NCBI RefSeq assembly: GCF_001014975.1 | Contig: NZ_BBXA01000013.1 | Location: 496,001-560,000 of the forward strand | Reading direction: 5' to 3' | Origin: Novosphingobium sp. MD-1 | GTDB lineage: Bacteria; Pseudomonadota; Alphaproteobacteria; Sphingomonadales; Sphingomonadaceae | DNA length: 64,000 nucleotides | The notes under the pieces: generated by a model | Told to the model about the DNA's origin: nothing | Seen by the model: only the letters and a program-made list of their open reading frames with translations | Database searches by the model: none | In this document: in pieces, positions 16,909 through 26,774 of the stretch | Layout: the number at the start of each line of letters is the position of its first letter | Numbering within the stretch: the stretch's first letter is position 1 | Position numbers and translations under genes: made by a program

Positions 16909-17994
16909 ATGACCCAGCAATGCGAAATCGCCTGGTTTTCCGCCCTTTGCGATGATGACTACGAGTTCCTGGGCGTTCCCGATCCCTATCTGCAATCGAG
17001 CTGGGAACACTGCCGCAACATCGTGTTGCGGGCGGAGGAAGGCGGCTTCGACAACATCCTCCTGCCCTCCGGCTATCAGCTCGGGCTGGACACGACCGCC
17101 TTTGCCGCCGCGGTGGCCACGCAAGTCCGCAAGATCAAGCTGCTCTGGGCGACCCGTATCGGCGAAGACTGGCCGCCGCAGCTTGCGCGCCGCATCGCCA
17201 CGCTCGATCGCATCCTCGGCCCCAACGCGGCCGGCACGGGCGGACGGCTGAACGTCAATATCATCTCGTCCGACATGCCCGGCGAAACGCTGGCGTCGGG
17301 TCCGCGCTATCGCCGCGCGACCGAGGTGATGAAGATCGTCCGCACCCTGCTGAACGGGGAGCATCTGGATTTCGACGGCGAGTTCTACAAGCTCAAGCTC
17401 GATCCACCGCGCATCGCGACGCTTTCCGGCCGCTGCCCAGCCTTCTATTTCGGCGGACTGAGCGAAGACGCGCGCGAATGCGCGGCCGAAGGCTGCGACG
17501 TCTACCTGATGTGGCCCGATACCATGGACAAGGTGCGCGAAACCATTGCCGACATGAAGACGCGCGCAACCCGTTTCGGGCGCACTCTGCGCTTCGGCTA
17601 TCGCGCGCATGTGGTCGTGCGCGAGACGGAGGAAGAGGCGCGCGCCTATGCCGATCGCCTGCTCTCGAAGCTGGATGACGATGCCGGCAAGGCGATCCGC
17701 GAAAAGTCGCTTGATGCCGCGAACTACGGCGTCCAGCGCCAAAGCGAGCTGCGCGGCGCGGCCGGCGGCGATGGCTTCGTGGAAGACAACCTGTGGACCG
17801 GGATCGGCCGGGCGCGATCGGGTTGCGGCGCGGCCATCGTCGGCACGCCCGATCAGGTGCTGGCCAAGCTGCGCGCCTATCAGGCCGAAGGGATCGAGGC
17901 CTTCATCCTTTCGGGCTATCCGCACGCGCAGGAAGCCGACCTGTTCGCGCGCCATGTCCTGCCGCATATCGCACACGGCCCGCTGGCGATCTGA
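16909..17994 (+). CDS. SsuD-type FMNH2-dependent monooxygenase, candidate sulfoquinovose monooxygenase
   Basis: 361 residues of the bacterial luciferase-like (LLM) fold; ATG 16909 follows GAGGAGG by 8 nt. The C-terminal half closely follows alkanesulfonate monooxygenase SsuD: RAHVVVRETEEEA, DNLWTGIGRARSGCG, VGTPDQV and FILSGYPH. SsuD-type enzymes use reduced FMN and O2 to cleave a C-S bond, releasing sulfite and an aldehyde. With a sulfoquinovosidase in the divergent arm and an AKR directly upstream, the likely substrate is sulfoquinovose (sulfo-ASMO/SMO route, the SmoC/SquD step). The flavin reductase needed for FMNH2 is not in the window. Another organosulfonate is possible. It converges with uxuB, leaving 17 nt. 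Confidence 0.9.
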   Translation: MTQQCEIAWFSALCDDDYEFLGVPDPYLQSSWEHCRNIVLRAEEGGFDNILLPSGYQLGLDTTAFAAAVATQVRKIKLLWATRIGEDWPPQLARRIATLDRILGPNAAGTGGRLNVNIISSDMPGETLASGPRYRRATEVMKIVRTLLNGEHLDFDGEFYKLKLDPPRIATLSGRCPAFYFGGLSEDARECAAEGCDVYLMWPDTMDKVRETIADMKTRATRFGRTLRFGYRAHVVVRETEEEARAYADRLLSKLDDDAGKAIREKSLDAANYGVQRQSELRGAAGGDGFVEDNLWTGIGRARSGCGAAIVGTPDQVLAKLRAYQAEGIEAFILSGYPHAQEADLFARHVLPHIAHGPLAI

Positions 17995-18011
17995 AGTCGG
18001 GAAGGGATCGT

Positions 18012-19382
18012 CTACGAAAGGGCCGCGAGATCGTTGTCGGTGGCGGTCCAGGTCTGCGCGAACAGTCCGCCCGCGCCGAACAGCGCCCGCGCGACAGCGG
18101 AGCGATCGCCTGCCTGCCACACGGCGCGCAGGCGATCGGCCATCGGATCGTCCACCGGCCCCCAGGCGGCGACATTGTCGCCGCGCACATGGTTCATCCA
18201 GGCGTTGATCGCGGACAGGATCGCCGGGCAGGACCGGCCTTCCCGCTGGTTCGCGGTAAGCGTTTCCAGCCAGCGTTGCGGAATCTTCTGGCTGCCATCC
18301 ATCGCGATCTGGATCAGCCGGTGGTTGAGCGCCGGATTGGCGAAGCGCTCGATCAGGGCGGCGGCATAGGCGGACAAATCCTGCCCCGGCGCTGCGGCGA
18401 TCGTGGGCGCGGCTTCCTCCAGCATCAGGCGCGTGACCATGGCGCGCAGGTCGGGATCGCCGATCGCCTCGTGGACATAGCTGTAACCCGCCATAAGCCC
18501 GCGATAGGCGAGGGCCGAATGCGCGCCGTTGAGCATACGCAGCTTGGCCGTTTCGTAGGGAGCGACATCGGCCACCAGTTCCGCGCCCACCACGTGCCAG
18601 CGCGGACGCGCCCCGGCGAAGCGGTCTTCGATCACCCACTGGCTGAACGGCTCGGTGACGACGGCGGCGGCATCGTCGAGCCCAGACACCCCCGCCACCG
18701 CCTTGCGGTCGGCGTCGGTCGTGGCGGGCACGATCCGGTCGATCATCGTCGCCGGGCAGGTGCAGTTGTCCGCGAACCAGGCGGCCATGTCCGGTTCGTG
18801 CCGCGCGATATAGGCTTGCATGAGCGCCTCCAGCTGACGCCCGTTGTCGGCAAGATTGTCGCAGGAAAGAAGCGTCAGCCCCGGCAATCCGGCATCGCGG
18901 CGGCGGCGCAGCCCCTGCGTCACGAAGTAATAGAGGCTCTGCGAATGGGCGAGGTTGAAGTCGAGCGACCCGTCCGCCGCGCGGCAATAGCCCTTCTCCG
19001 TCACGGTGAAGCTGGCGATCCGCGTGGACGGCGCGGCCAGTTCGGCAATCACCGCCTCCGGCTGCTCGCTGGCCACCAGCACGCGCCGCACCGATCCGAC
19101 CAGTCGCACCCCGATGCCTGCGGCGGACCGTTCGCTCAGCGTGTAAAGGCCATCCTGCGGATTCATCTGCGTGGCGACATCGGCCGAACGCAGCGAAACA
19201 CCGGTGATCATCCAGTCGCGATCGCCCTGCCCCATGGCACGGTCGGTGTACCACGCCTGATGCGCGCGGTGGAACGCGCCGATGCCGAAGTGGACGATCC
19301 CCACCGCCTGCGCGGCGCGGTCGTAGCCGGGACGGACGACATCGGCGGACAGGCGGCTGGCGGCAGTGGTGGAAAGTCTCAT
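18012..19382 (-). CDS. uxuB: Mannitol dehydrogenase-family fructuronate reductase (UxuB-like)
   Basis: 456 residues from ATG 19382, two codons inside a TTG. The N-terminal NAD site is GIVHFGIGAFHRAHQ (about 29-43). The LLSCDNLADNG motif follows, and the catalytic Lys-Asn-His segment is KLRMLNGAHSALAYRG. The family oxidises or reduces polyols and keto-uronates. Next to uxaC, manD and a UxuR-type regulator, the role is NAD(P)H reduction of D-fructuronate to D-mannonate in the cytoplasm. It follows uxaC by 17 nt in one transcript. Confidence 0.9.
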   Translation of the reverse strand: MRLSTTAASRLSADVVRPGYDRAAQAVGIVHFGIGAFHRAHQAWYTDRAMGQGDRDWMITGVSLRSADVATQMNPQDGLYTLSERSAAGIGVRLVGSVRRVLVASEQPEAVIAELAAPSTRIASFTVTEKGYCRAADGSLDFNLAHSQSLYYFVTQGLRRRRDAGLPGLTLLSCDNLADNGRQLEALMQAYIARHEPDMAAWFADNCTCPATMIDRIVPATTDADRKAVAGVSGLDDAAAVVTEPFSQWVIEDRFAGARPRWHVVGAELVADVAPYETAKLRMLNGAHSALAYRGLMAGYSYVHEAIGDPDLRAMVTRLMLEEAAPTIAAAPGQDLSAYAAALIERFANPALNHRLIQIAMDGSQKIPQRWLETLTANQREGRSCPAILSAINAWMNHVRGDNVAAWGPVDDPMADRLRAVWQAGDRSAVARALFGAGGLFAQTWTATDNDLAALS

Positions 19383-19399
19383 CAAGCGATCCCGTCAGG

Positions 19400-20815
19400 T
19401 CAGAGTTTGTAGGCCCGCTTGGCGAGATTGTAGGTGAGATCGCGCGCCAGCTCCGCGGCTTCCCAGTCCTCGATGCGATGTTCCGCCACAAGCTGCGCCA
19501 GGAAGCCGCAATCGATGCGACGGGCCACGTCATGCCGCGCCGGGATCGACAGGAACGCGCGGGTATCGTCGTTGAAGCCCACGGTGTTGTAGAAGCCGGC
19601 GGTTTCCGTGGTCATCAGGCGGAAGCGGCGCATCCCTTCCGGGCTGTCATGGAACCACCACGCCGGGCCGAGCTTGAGGCAAGGGTAATGCCCCGCCAGC
19701 GGCGCCAGTTCGCGGGCATAGGCGCTTTCATCCAGCGTGAAGAGGATAATCGACAGATCGCGCGCGTTGCCGAAGCGGTCGAGCAGCGGCTTGAGCGCGT
19801 GGACGTAGTCGGTGCGGGTCGGGATATCCGCCCCCTTGTCGCGGCCGAAGCGTTCGAACAGCTGCGCGTTATGGTTGCGGAACGATCCGGGGTGAATCTG
19901 CATGACCAGCCCGTCGTCACAGCTCATCCCTGCCATTTCGGTCAGCATCTGGGCGCGGAACAGTTCCGCCTCGGCCGGGGTGAATGCTCCGGTCGAGACC
20001 TTGCCAAACAGCGCTTCGGCCTCGGCCGGCGAAAGATCGGCGGTCTGCGCGGTGGGATGGCCGTGGTCGGTGCTGGTGGCGCCCATCTGCGCGAAGAAGG
20101 CGCGGCGCTGGCGATGCGCGGCCAGATAGCCGCGCCAGGTGCGGCAGTCCTCGCCGGTAAGGGCGGACAGCGCATCGAGGTTGGCGGAAAAGCCTTCGAA
20201 TTCGGGATCGACCACCGGGTCCGGGCGATAGGCGGTAATCACCCGGCCCTGCCAGCCGCCCGCCCGTGCATTCTCGGCGCGGATCGCCGCATGGTGCTCC
20301 AGCGTATCGAGCGGGCTTTCGGTGGTGGCGATCACTTCGATGCCATAGCGGTCGAACAGCGCGCGCGGACGGAAGCTGTCGGTCGCGAGCATTTCGGTGA
20401 TCGTGTCGAAATAGAGGTCGGCGGTCTCGGCCTCCAGTTGCACGCCCATGCCAAAGGCTTCGGCAAAGACCCAATCGAGCCACATGCGCGATGGCGTACC
20501 CCGGAACAGGGTATAGCGTTCGGCGAACAGCCGCCATGCCGCGCGCGGATCGACGCCCGGATTGCGCACGCCCAGATCCTCGAGCGCGACGCCCTGCGAA
20601 TAGAGCATGCGGAACACGTAGTGATCGGGCACCAGCAGTAGATCGGTGGCGTTGCCGAACGGCGCGTTGTCAGCGAACCAGCGGGGATCGGTGTGGCCGT
20701 GCGGGCTGACGATCGGCAGGTCCGCGATATCGGCATACAAGGCGCGCGCCAGGGCACGGACCGAAGGTTCCGCCGGCAGCAGGCGATCGGGATGCAGTTC
20801 AAGGGATCGTGGCAT
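19400..20815 (-). CDS. uxaC: Glucuronate/galacturonate isomerase
   Basis: 471 residues, the length of E. coli UxaC (about 470). The metal-binding amidohydrolase-like motif [11 protein letters not shown] (about 37-47) is near the N-terminus. The conserved segments [29 protein letters not shown] and [13 protein letters not shown] are visible. It converts D-glucuronate to D-fructuronate (and galacturonate to tagaturonate), the first step of hexuronate catabolism. It is the middle gene of a leftward unit: GntR regulator, uxaC, uxuB-like. Confidence 0.96.
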   Translation of the reverse strand: MPRSLELHPDRLLPAEPSVRALARALYADIADLPIVSPHGHTDPRWFADNAPFGNATDLLLVPDHYVFRMLYSQGVALEDLGVRNPGVDPRAAWRLFAERYTLFRGTPSRMWLDWVFAEAFGMGVQLEAETADLYFDTITEMLATDSFRPRALFDRYGIEVIATTESPLDTLEHHAAIRAENARAGGWQGRVITAYRPDPVVDPEFEGFSANLDALSALTGEDCRTWRGYLAAHRQRRAFFAQMGATSTDHGHPTAQTADLSPAEAEALFGKVSTGAFTPAEAELFRAQMLTEMAGMSCDDGLVMQIHPGSFRNHNAQLFERFGRDKGADIPTRTDYVHALKPLLDRFGNARDLSIILFTLDESAYARELAPLAGHYPCLKLGPAWWFHDSPEGMRRFRLMTTETAGFYNTVGFNDDTRAFLSIPARHDVARRIDCGFLAQLVAEHRIEDWEAAELARDLTYNLAKRAYKL

Positions 20816-20866
20816 GGGTTCGGATATGTCTTTCGGGGCTTCAGCCAGTATTTTCAGCCAGCATTT

Positions 20867-21622
20867 TCAAGCGGTGGCGCGCGCGTAACGATCGCGCTTG
20901 GCCTGCACCGCGCGGCGGGCTTCGGCCACGGCGCGTTCCTCGGTGGCGAACAGCAGGCTTTCCAGCACGGCCGACAAGTGCGCGCGCATCGCCGCACGGG
21001 CAGCGGACGGATCGTGGCGCTTCAACGCCTCCAGCACGGCGGTATGTTCGTCGACCACCGGCTTGATGTTCGCGGTGCGTGCCTTTTCGTGCAGCAGCGA
21101 GGCTTCGGGCGAGGTGTAGCGCTGATTCCACAGCCGCTCGACGATCTCGATCATGGCGTTGTTGCGCGTGGCCCGGGCGATGGCGACGTGGAAACTGTGA
21201 TCGGCCTTGTCCGATCCGGCGGGATCGAGGTTTTCGCGCGCGATGGCCCGCAGCAGTTCCTCCAGCTCGGCGATTTCCTCGTCGGTGATCTGGGTTGCCG
21301 CCAGCGCGGCGGTTTCACCTTCCACCAGCAGGCGCGCCTCGGTCAGCTCGAAAGCGGTGACGTTGAAGCCGGGCATGTCATCGCCGCCGGGCAGCCGCAC
21401 CACATAGGCGCCCGAGCCCACGCGCACTTCCACCAGTCCCTGCACTTCCAGCGCGATGATCGCCTCGCGCACGGTCGGCCGGCTGACGTTGTAACGCACG
21501 GCCAGTTCGCGCTCGGCCGGCAAGCGCGCGCCAACGGGGTACTTGCCCGATGCCAGTTCATCCAGCAGCGCCCGCGCCAGATCCTGATAAAGCCGTTCCT
21601 GCGTCGATCCCGTCGAACTCAT
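20867..21622 (-). CDS. GntR/FadR-family regulator (UxuR/ExuR-like)
   Basis: 251 residues. The N-terminal winged helix (about 10-75) contains the GntR signature [20 protein letters not shown]. The all-helical FCD domain follows (about 95-235), with a metal/ligand-binding His/Asp pattern ([21 protein letters not shown]). It lies between uxaC and the divergent manD, and the gap holds nested inverted repeats with CCAA/TTGG cores like UxuR sites. It most likely represses both arms and is released by a hexuronate or by mannonate/fructuronate. Confidence 0.93.
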   Translation of the reverse strand: MSSTGSTQERLYQDLARALLDELASGKYPVGARLPAERELAVRYNVSRPTVREAIIALEVQGLVEVRVGSGAYVVRLPGGDDMPGFNVTAFELTEARLLVEGETAALAATQITDEEIAELEELLRAIARENLDPAGSDKADHSFHVAIARATRNNAMIEIVERLWNQRYTSPEASLLHEKARTANIKPVVDEHTAVLEALKRHDPSAARAAMRAHLSAVLESLLFATEERAVAEARRAVQAKRDRYARATA

Positions 21623-21653
21623 GCCGCCTCCGTGGCTTTACCAATTTCAAAAA

Positions 21654-21683
21654 ACTTGACAGACCAAATTGGACCCGTCAAGT
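21654..21683. promoter_or_regulatory. Nested operator, probable UxuR-type GntR site
   Basis: ACTTGAC and GTCAAGT form 7-bp arms concentric with an inner CCAAATTGG. The left arm overlaps a consensus -35 (TTGACA, 21656-21661). Enteric UxuR/ExuR sites are remembered as TTGGTATACCAA-like; further ACCAAT half-sites flank it (around 21639 and 21690). Binding here would block the divergent manD/uxaC promoters. Confidence 0.65.
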
Positions 21684-21693
21684 CGTCATACCA

Positions 21694-21708
21694 ATATGGC
21701 CGCCATAT
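21694..21708. promoter_or_regulatory. 15-nt palindrome just upstream of manD
   Basis: ATATGGC-C-GCCATAT has 7-bp perfect arms and ends 13 nt before the manD start, overlapping the ribosome-site region. It could be a second regulator site or an mRNA hairpin that limits translation. Confidence 0.5.
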
Positions 21709-21721
21709 CGCGAGGGATTCC

Positions 21722-22930
21722 ATGAAAATTGAAGCCGCCAAGGTGATTGTTACCTGCCCCGGGCGGAACTTCGTCACGCTGAAGATCGTGACCGACCAGG
21801 GCGTGTACGGCATCGGCGATGCCACGCTGAACGGGCGCGAACTGGCCGTCGTGTCCTATCTGGAAGACCACGTCATTCCGTGCCTGATCGGTATGGACCC
21901 GCGCCGGATCGAAGACATCTGGCAATACCTCTATCGCGGCGCGTACTGGCGCGGCGGACCGGTAACGATGCGCGCGATCGCGGCGGTGGACGTCGCGCTG
22001 TGGGACATCAAGGCCAAGATGGCGGGGATGCCGCTGTATCAGCTTCTGGGCGGGCGCAGCCGCGACGGGGTGATGGTCTATGGCCACGCCAACGGCGCCG
22101 ATATCGCCGAAACGGTCGATGCCGTGGGCCAGTACATCGACCTCGGCTACAAGGCGATCCGCGCGCAGACCGGCGTGCCGGGGATCAAGGATGCCTATGG
22201 CGTGGGGCGTGGCAAGCTCTATTACGAACCGGCCGATGCCGCGCTGCCCTCCGTGACCGGATGGGACACGCGCAAGGCGCTCAACTATGTTCCCAAGCTG
22301 TTCGACAAGCTGCGCGAAACCTATGGCTTCGATTACCACCTGCTGCACGATGGCCACCACCGCTATACCCCGCTGGAAGCGGCGCAGCTGGGCAAGGCGC
22401 TGGAGCCCTACAGCCTGTTCTGGCTGGAAGACTGCACCCCGGCGGAGAACCAGGAAGCGTTCCGGCTGGTGCGCCAGCACACCACCACGCCGCTGGCCGT
22501 CGGTGAAATCTTCAACACGATCTGGGACGCCCGGGACCTGATCCAGAACCAGCTGATCGACTACATCCGCGCGACCATCGTGGGCGCGGGCGGGGTGACG
22601 CACCTGCGCCGGCTGGCCGATCTCGCCGCGCTCTACCAGGTCCGTACCGGCTGCCATGGCGCGACCGACCTTTCCCCGGTGACGATGGGCGCCGCGCTGC
22701 ACTTCGATACCTGGGTGCCCAACTTCGGCATCCAGGAATACATGCGCCACACCGAGGAAACCGACGCGGTCTTCCCGCACGACTATACCTTCGCCGATGG
22801 CTTCCTGCTCTGCGGGGAAACACCAGGCCATGGCGTCGACATCGACGAGGATCTCGCCGCGAAATACCCTTACAAGCCGGCCTACCTGCCCGTCGCCCGC
22901 CTTGCGGACGGCACGATGTGGAACTGGTGA
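21722..22930 (+). CDS. manD: D-mannonate dehydratase ManD (enolase superfamily)
   Basis: 402 residues. It dehydrates D-mannonate to 2-keto-3-deoxygluconate. The Mg ligand D210 and acid H212 (LLHDGHH) are seen, as are R147 and Y159 of the ManD catalytic loop ([14 protein letters not shown]) and the metal-ligand segments WLEDC and VGEIF. Length and residue numbers coincide with my recollection of the structurally solved ManD of Novosphingobium aromaticivorans, and the sequence is close to it throughout. The open frame runs far upstream, but ATG 21722 with GAGGG before it is the family start. It opens the rightward arm with transporter and GH31 and is divergent from the GntR regulator. Confidence 0.97.
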   Translation: MKIEAAKVIVTCPGRNFVTLKIVTDQGVYGIGDATLNGRELAVVSYLEDHVIPCLIGMDPRRIEDIWQYLYRGAYWRGGPVTMRAIAAVDVALWDIKAKMAGMPLYQLLGGRSRDGVMVYGHANGADIAETVDAVGQYIDLGYKAIRAQTGVPGIKDAYGVGRGKLYYEPADAALPSVTGWDTRKALNYVPKLFDKLRETYGFDYHLLHDGHHRYTPLEAAQLGKALEPYSLFWLEDCTPAENQEAFRLVRQHTTTPLAVGEIFNTIWDARDLIQNQLIDYIRATIVGAGGVTHLRRLADLAALYQVRTGCHGATDLSPVTMGAALHFDTWVPNFGIQEYMRHTEETDAVFPHDYTFADGFLLCGETPGHGVDIDEDLAAKYPYKPAYLPVARLADGTMWNW

Positions 22931-23007
22931 GACGCATGCCGATACTGCCGCGATGATGCGAAGCGGGCGCGCGGAGAAATGCGCGTCCGCAAATCCCGGA
23001 GAGGCCC

Positions 23008-24270
23008 ATGACGATCAACTGGCGCGCCGTTCGCGTCCGCATCCTGCTGCTGGTGATGGTCGGCACCGTCATCAACTATCTCGCGCGCAATTCGCTGGGC
23101 GTGCTGGCCCCGCAATTGAAGCTGGAACTGTCGATATCGACGCAGCAGTACAGCTACATCGTCGGCGCTTTCCAGATCGCCTACACGGTGATGCAGCCGG
23201 TCGCGGGGATGGTTATCGACCGAATCGGTCTGACCGCTGGTTTCGCCCTGTTCGCCATCGCCTGGTCGCTGGCCAACATGGCCCATGCCTTTGCCCGCGG
23301 GTGGTTTTCGCTGGCGGTGTTCCGCGGCCTGCTGGGCATGGCGGAAGCGGCGACGATCCCGGCGGGGATGAAAGCCATCGCCGAATGGTTTCCCGATCGC
23401 GAACGGTCGATCGCGACCGGCTGGTTCAACGCCGGCACCGCCGCCGGCGCCGCGCTCGCGCCCGTGGTAGTGGCGCTGATCGCCAAGCAATGGGGCTGGC
23501 AGGCCGGCTTCTTCGTCACCGGCGCGATCGGGCTGATCTGGGCGCTTGCGTGGTGGCGCCTCTATCGCCCGCCGGCGCAATCGCGCGTTCTCACCGACCA
23601 GGAACGGCGCCTGATCGCGGACGGACAGCGCGTGGTGGACGCGGACGCTGCCAAGGTTACGATCCGCGCCATCATCAGCGCGCCGCGCTTCTGGGCCATC
23701 GCGGTGCCGCGCTTTCTGGCGGAGCCGGCGTGGCAGACTTTCAGCTTCTGGATTCCGCTCTATCTCGCGAATGAGCGGCACATGGATCTGACGCAGATCG
23801 CGATGTTCGCGTGGCTGCCGTTTCTGGCGGCGGACGCGGGCGGCATCATCGGCGGATACCTGGCGCCGCTGTTCCAGCGCCGCTGGGGCCTGTCGCTGGA
23901 GTCTTCGCGCATTGCCGGCATTTGCCTGGGTGCGGTGCTGATGATCGGGCCGGGGCTTGTCGGCCTGGTCGCGCATCCGCTGCTGGCGATCGCGCTGCTG
24001 TCGGTCGGCGGTTTCGCGCACCAGATGATCTCGGTTCTGATCAACACGCTTTCCGCCGACGTCTTTCCCCGCTCCGATGTCGCCAAGGCCAACGGCCTGG
24101 TCGGCATGGCCGGGTGGACGGGCGGGTTGCTGTTCTCGCTGGCGATCGGGCAACTGGCGGACACGGTCGGCTATGCGCCGCTGTTTGCCTGCCTCGGCCT
24201 GTTCGACCTGATCGGCGCCCTCTGGCTGATCGCGCTGCGCCGCCACCTCACCATCCCCGCAAAGGCCTGA
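23008..24270 (+). CDS. MFS transporter, hexuronate (ExuT)-like
   Basis: 420 residues with about twelve hydrophobic segments, an inner-membrane major facilitator. The first helix region reads VINYLARNSLGVLAP, typical of the anion:cation symporter family that includes ExuT. The cytoplasmic loop motif is DRIGLTAG and FRGLLGMAEAATIPAG follows. In the hexuronate cluster it most likely takes up glucuronate or galacturonate with protons. It follows manD by 77 nt and the GH31 start lies 3 nt after its stop. Confidence 0.92.
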   Translation: MTINWRAVRVRILLLVMVGTVINYLARNSLGVLAPQLKLELSISTQQYSYIVGAFQIAYTVMQPVAGMVIDRIGLTAGFALFAIAWSLANMAHAFARGWFSLAVFRGLLGMAEAATIPAGMKAIAEWFPDRERSIATGWFNAGTAAGAALAPVVVALIAKQWGWQAGFFVTGAIGLIWALAWWRLYRPPAQSRVLTDQERRLIADGQRVVDADAAKVTIRAIISAPRFWAIAVPRFLAEPAWQTFSFWIPLYLANERHMDLTQIAMFAWLPFLAADAGGIIGGYLAPLFQRRWGLSLESSRIAGICLGAVLMIGPGLVGLVAHPLLAIALLSVGGFAHQMISVLINTLSADVFPRSDVAKANGLVGMAGWTGGLLFSLAIGQLADTVGYAPLFACLGLFDLIGALWLIALRRHLTIPAKA

Positions 24271-24273
24271 TCG

Positions 24274-26676
24274 ATGCCCAAGCCGCGCCTGTCCCACCCT
24301 CCCCGCTTCTCCATCGCGGAGCACGACGGCGCGCGCGTGACGCTGCACGCCGATACCGGCGCGGTGGCGCATGTCTTCGTGCTGGAGGAAGACATCGTGC
24401 GCGTGCTGCTGCTGGCGCAGGGGACCGTCACTTCCCCGCCCAGCTGGGCCGTCGCGCCGGGGCAGGAGGACGTGGCCGAACCCGGGCGCGACCGCATGGA
24501 CACATCGGGCTTCGCGACGCCGGGCTTTAGCGTAAGCGAGGACGAGCACCACATCGTCGTCGAGACGCCCCGCCTGCGGCTTGCGATCACGCGCAGCGGG
24601 TTTCTCTGCACCTGGTCGCGGCAGTCGGAGGCAGGCTGGACCGTCATCAGCGCCGACCGCCCGACCCAGCCCTACAATTTCGGGTGGTGGGACGAAGCGA
24701 CCTATCACTATGTCGCGCGGCAGCCGGGCGAGCGCTATTTTGGCCTGGGCGAACGCTCCGGCCCGATGGACCGCGCCGGGCGCCGTCTGCGGCTGACCAA
24801 CCTCGATCCCATGGGCTATGACGCGCGGTCTTCGGACCCGCTCTACAAGGCCATCCCCTATCTGCTGGTGGTGGCCGTCGATGGGAGCGCGCATGGCGTG
24901 TTCTACGATACCACCGCCGATCCCGTGTTCGATCTGGGCCAGGAATACGACAACTACCACGGCGCCTATCGCACGATGCGCGCCGAATCCGGCGATCTCG
25001 ACTACTACATGATTGCCGGGCCGGACGCGGCGGAGGTCACGCGGCGCGTCACCTGGCTGACCGGTCGCCCGGCGCTGATGCCCGGCTGGGCGCTCGGCTA
25101 TTCCGGTTCGACGATGACCTATACCGACGCGCCCGACGCGCAGCGGCAGATGGGGCAATTCCTGGCGAAGCTGGAAGAGCATGACATCGGCTGCACCTCG
25201 TTCCACCTGTCGTCGGGCTACACCTCGATCGGCGACAAGCGCTATGTGTTCCACTGGAACACCGACAAGTTCCCCGACGCGAAAGGCTTCGTGCGCACCT
25301 TTGCCGAGGCGGGCGTGCGGCTGGTGCCCAACATCAAGCCCGCGCTGCTGCGCGATCACCCGCATTACGCCGATCTTGCGGCGAAAGGCTGGTTCGTGAA
25401 GGACGCCGATGGCGATCCGATCGAATGCCAGTTCTGGGACGAGCTGGGCGCCTACGTCGATTTCACCAACCCCGATGCGGCCGCGTGGTGGCGCGGGCAG
25501 GTGACGGCGCAACTGCTCGATTACGGCATCGCCTCCACCTGGAACGACAACAACGAATACGAGATATGGGATCGCCGCGCGCGCATCGACGGTTTCGGCG
25601 TGCCCCGCCCGGCCGCCGCCGAACGGCCGGTGCAGACCCTGCTGATGATGCGGGCCTCGCGCCAGGCGCAACGGGCGCATGATCCGCGGCACCGGCCCTA
25701 CGTGGTCACGCGATCGGGCATGGCGGGCATGCAGCGCTATGCGCAGACATGGTCGGGCGACAACAACACCAGCTGGGAATCGCTGCGCTTCAACCAGAAG
25801 ATGGGGCTTGGCCTGGCGCTGTCAGGCGTATCCAACCACGGCCACGATATCGGCGGCTTCGCGGGTCCCGCGCCCGAACCCGAACTGCTGCTGCGCTGGG
25901 TGCAGGCGGGCATCCTCATGCCACGTTTCTCGATCCACAGCTGGAACACCGATCGCACGGTCAACGAACCGTGGATGTATCCGGAGACGACCCCGGCGAT
26001 CGTGCGGCTGATGGCGCTGCGGCAGGCGCTGATCCCGCAGCTTGGCCACCTGCTCTGGCGCCATCATGCCCACTACGAGCCGGTCACGCGCCCGCTGTGG
26101 CATGATTTCCCGTCCGACCCCGCTGCATGGACCGATGGCGATGACTACCTGCTCGGCCCCGATCTGCTGGTCGCCCCGGCGATGGACAAGGGCCTGGCCG
26201 AGCGCGCGGTCTATTGCCCGGCCGGCACCGACTGGTTCGACTTGCGCGATGACCGCTGCCATGCGGGTGGCCAGTGCCATGTCCTGCCCGCGCCGCTGGA
26301 AGGCCTGCCGCCGATCCTGGCGCGCGAAGGCAGCGGCGTGTTCCTCGACATCGCGCCCGGCGGTTTCGCGCCCCGGCCGATGGAACCGGCGGTGCTGCTC
26401 TATCCCCCGGCCACGGGAACGCTGCAATGGGCAGGCTTCCTCGACGAAAGCGAAGGCTGGCCCGACGCTTCCCGCCCGCCGCTGTGGCGCGTGACCGTAA
26501 CGGCCAGCGCGGACGGGCTGGACATCGTGTCGCGGTGGGATGGTGCCGCGCCGGAACCGGCAGCGGGCCTGCGCATCGTCATGCCGCTGGCCGAAACGCG
26601 CAAGGTGCGGCTGAACGGCGCGGATGCCGTGGCCGCCCGGCGGCCCGTTATGGGCGTGGAGCGCCTGCTGTTCTGA
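24274..26676 (+). CDS. GH31 alpha-glycosidase of the hexuronate cluster
   Basis: 800 residues, no signal peptide. The GH31 nucleophile is D425 in STWNDNNEYE and the acid/base is D496 in TWSGDNNTSW. The N-terminal beta domain has the family marker FGLGERSGPMDR. Unlike the gene at 7721, it lacks the sulfoquinovose set and looks like an alpha-glucosidase/alpha-xylosidase type. It cleaves a terminal alpha-sugar from an oligosaccharide already inside the cell. Its place 3 nt after the hexuronate transporter suggests a substrate that also contains a uronic acid, such as an aldobiouronic acid, but this is inference. A leftward shadow frame over it is not a gene. Confidence 0.93.
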   Translation: MPKPRLSHPPRFSIAEHDGARVTLHADTGAVAHVFVLEEDIVRVLLLAQGTVTSPPSWAVAPGQEDVAEPGRDRMDTSGFATPGFSVSEDEHHIVVETPRLRLAITRSGFLCTWSRQSEAGWTVISADRPTQPYNFGWWDEATYHYVARQPGERYFGLGERSGPMDRAGRRLRLTNLDPMGYDARSSDPLYKAIPYLLVVAVDGSAHGVFYDTTADPVFDLGQEYDNYHGAYRTMRAESGDLDYYMIAGPDAAEVTRRVTWLTGRPALMPGWALGYSGSTMTYTDAPDAQRQMGQFLAKLEEHDIGCTSFHLSSGYTSIGDKRYVFHWNTDKFPDAKGFVRTFAEAGVRLVPNIKPALLRDHPHYADLAAKGWFVKDADGDPIECQFWDELGAYVDFTNPDAAAWWRGQVTAQLLDYGIASTWNDNNEYEIWDRRARIDGFGVPRPAAAERPVQTLLMMRASRQAQRAHDPRHRPYVVTRSGMAGMQRYAQTWSGDNNTSWESLRFNQKMGLGLALSGVSNHGHDIGGFAGPAPEPELLLRWVQAGILMPRFSIHSWNTDRTVNEPWMYPETTPAIVRLMALRQALIPQLGHLLWRHHAHYEPVTRPLWHDFPSDPAAWTDGDDYLLGPDLLVAPAMDKGLAERAVYCPAGTDWFDLRDDRCHAGGQCHVLPAPLEGLPPILAREGSGVFLDIAPGGFAPRPMEPAVLLYPPATGTLQWAGFLDESEGWPDASRPPLWRVTVTASADGLDIVSRWDGAAPEPAAGLRIVMPLAETRKVRLNGADAVAARRPVMGVERLLF

Positions 26677-26774
26677 ACGCATTTTATCTGAAAGGCGGTG
26701 GCCTGCCCGGCCGGCCGCTGTCATGAAGATTTCGCAAATGCAACATAGCGCGGTGATCCGGAAAAGATCGCACC

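Noticed and set aside
20693..21721. Upstream extension of the manD reading frame
   Set aside because: It crosses the divergent GntR gene and operators; the known ManD start is ATG 21722.
22882..25692. 936-codon antisense frame over the MFS and GH31 genes
   Set aside because: Shadow frame; both plus-strand genes have full family motifs.
26718..26724. CTGTCAT upstream of the ECF sigma gene
   Set aside because: Perfect Pho half-site, but the second half at 11-nt spacing matches only 3 of 7.
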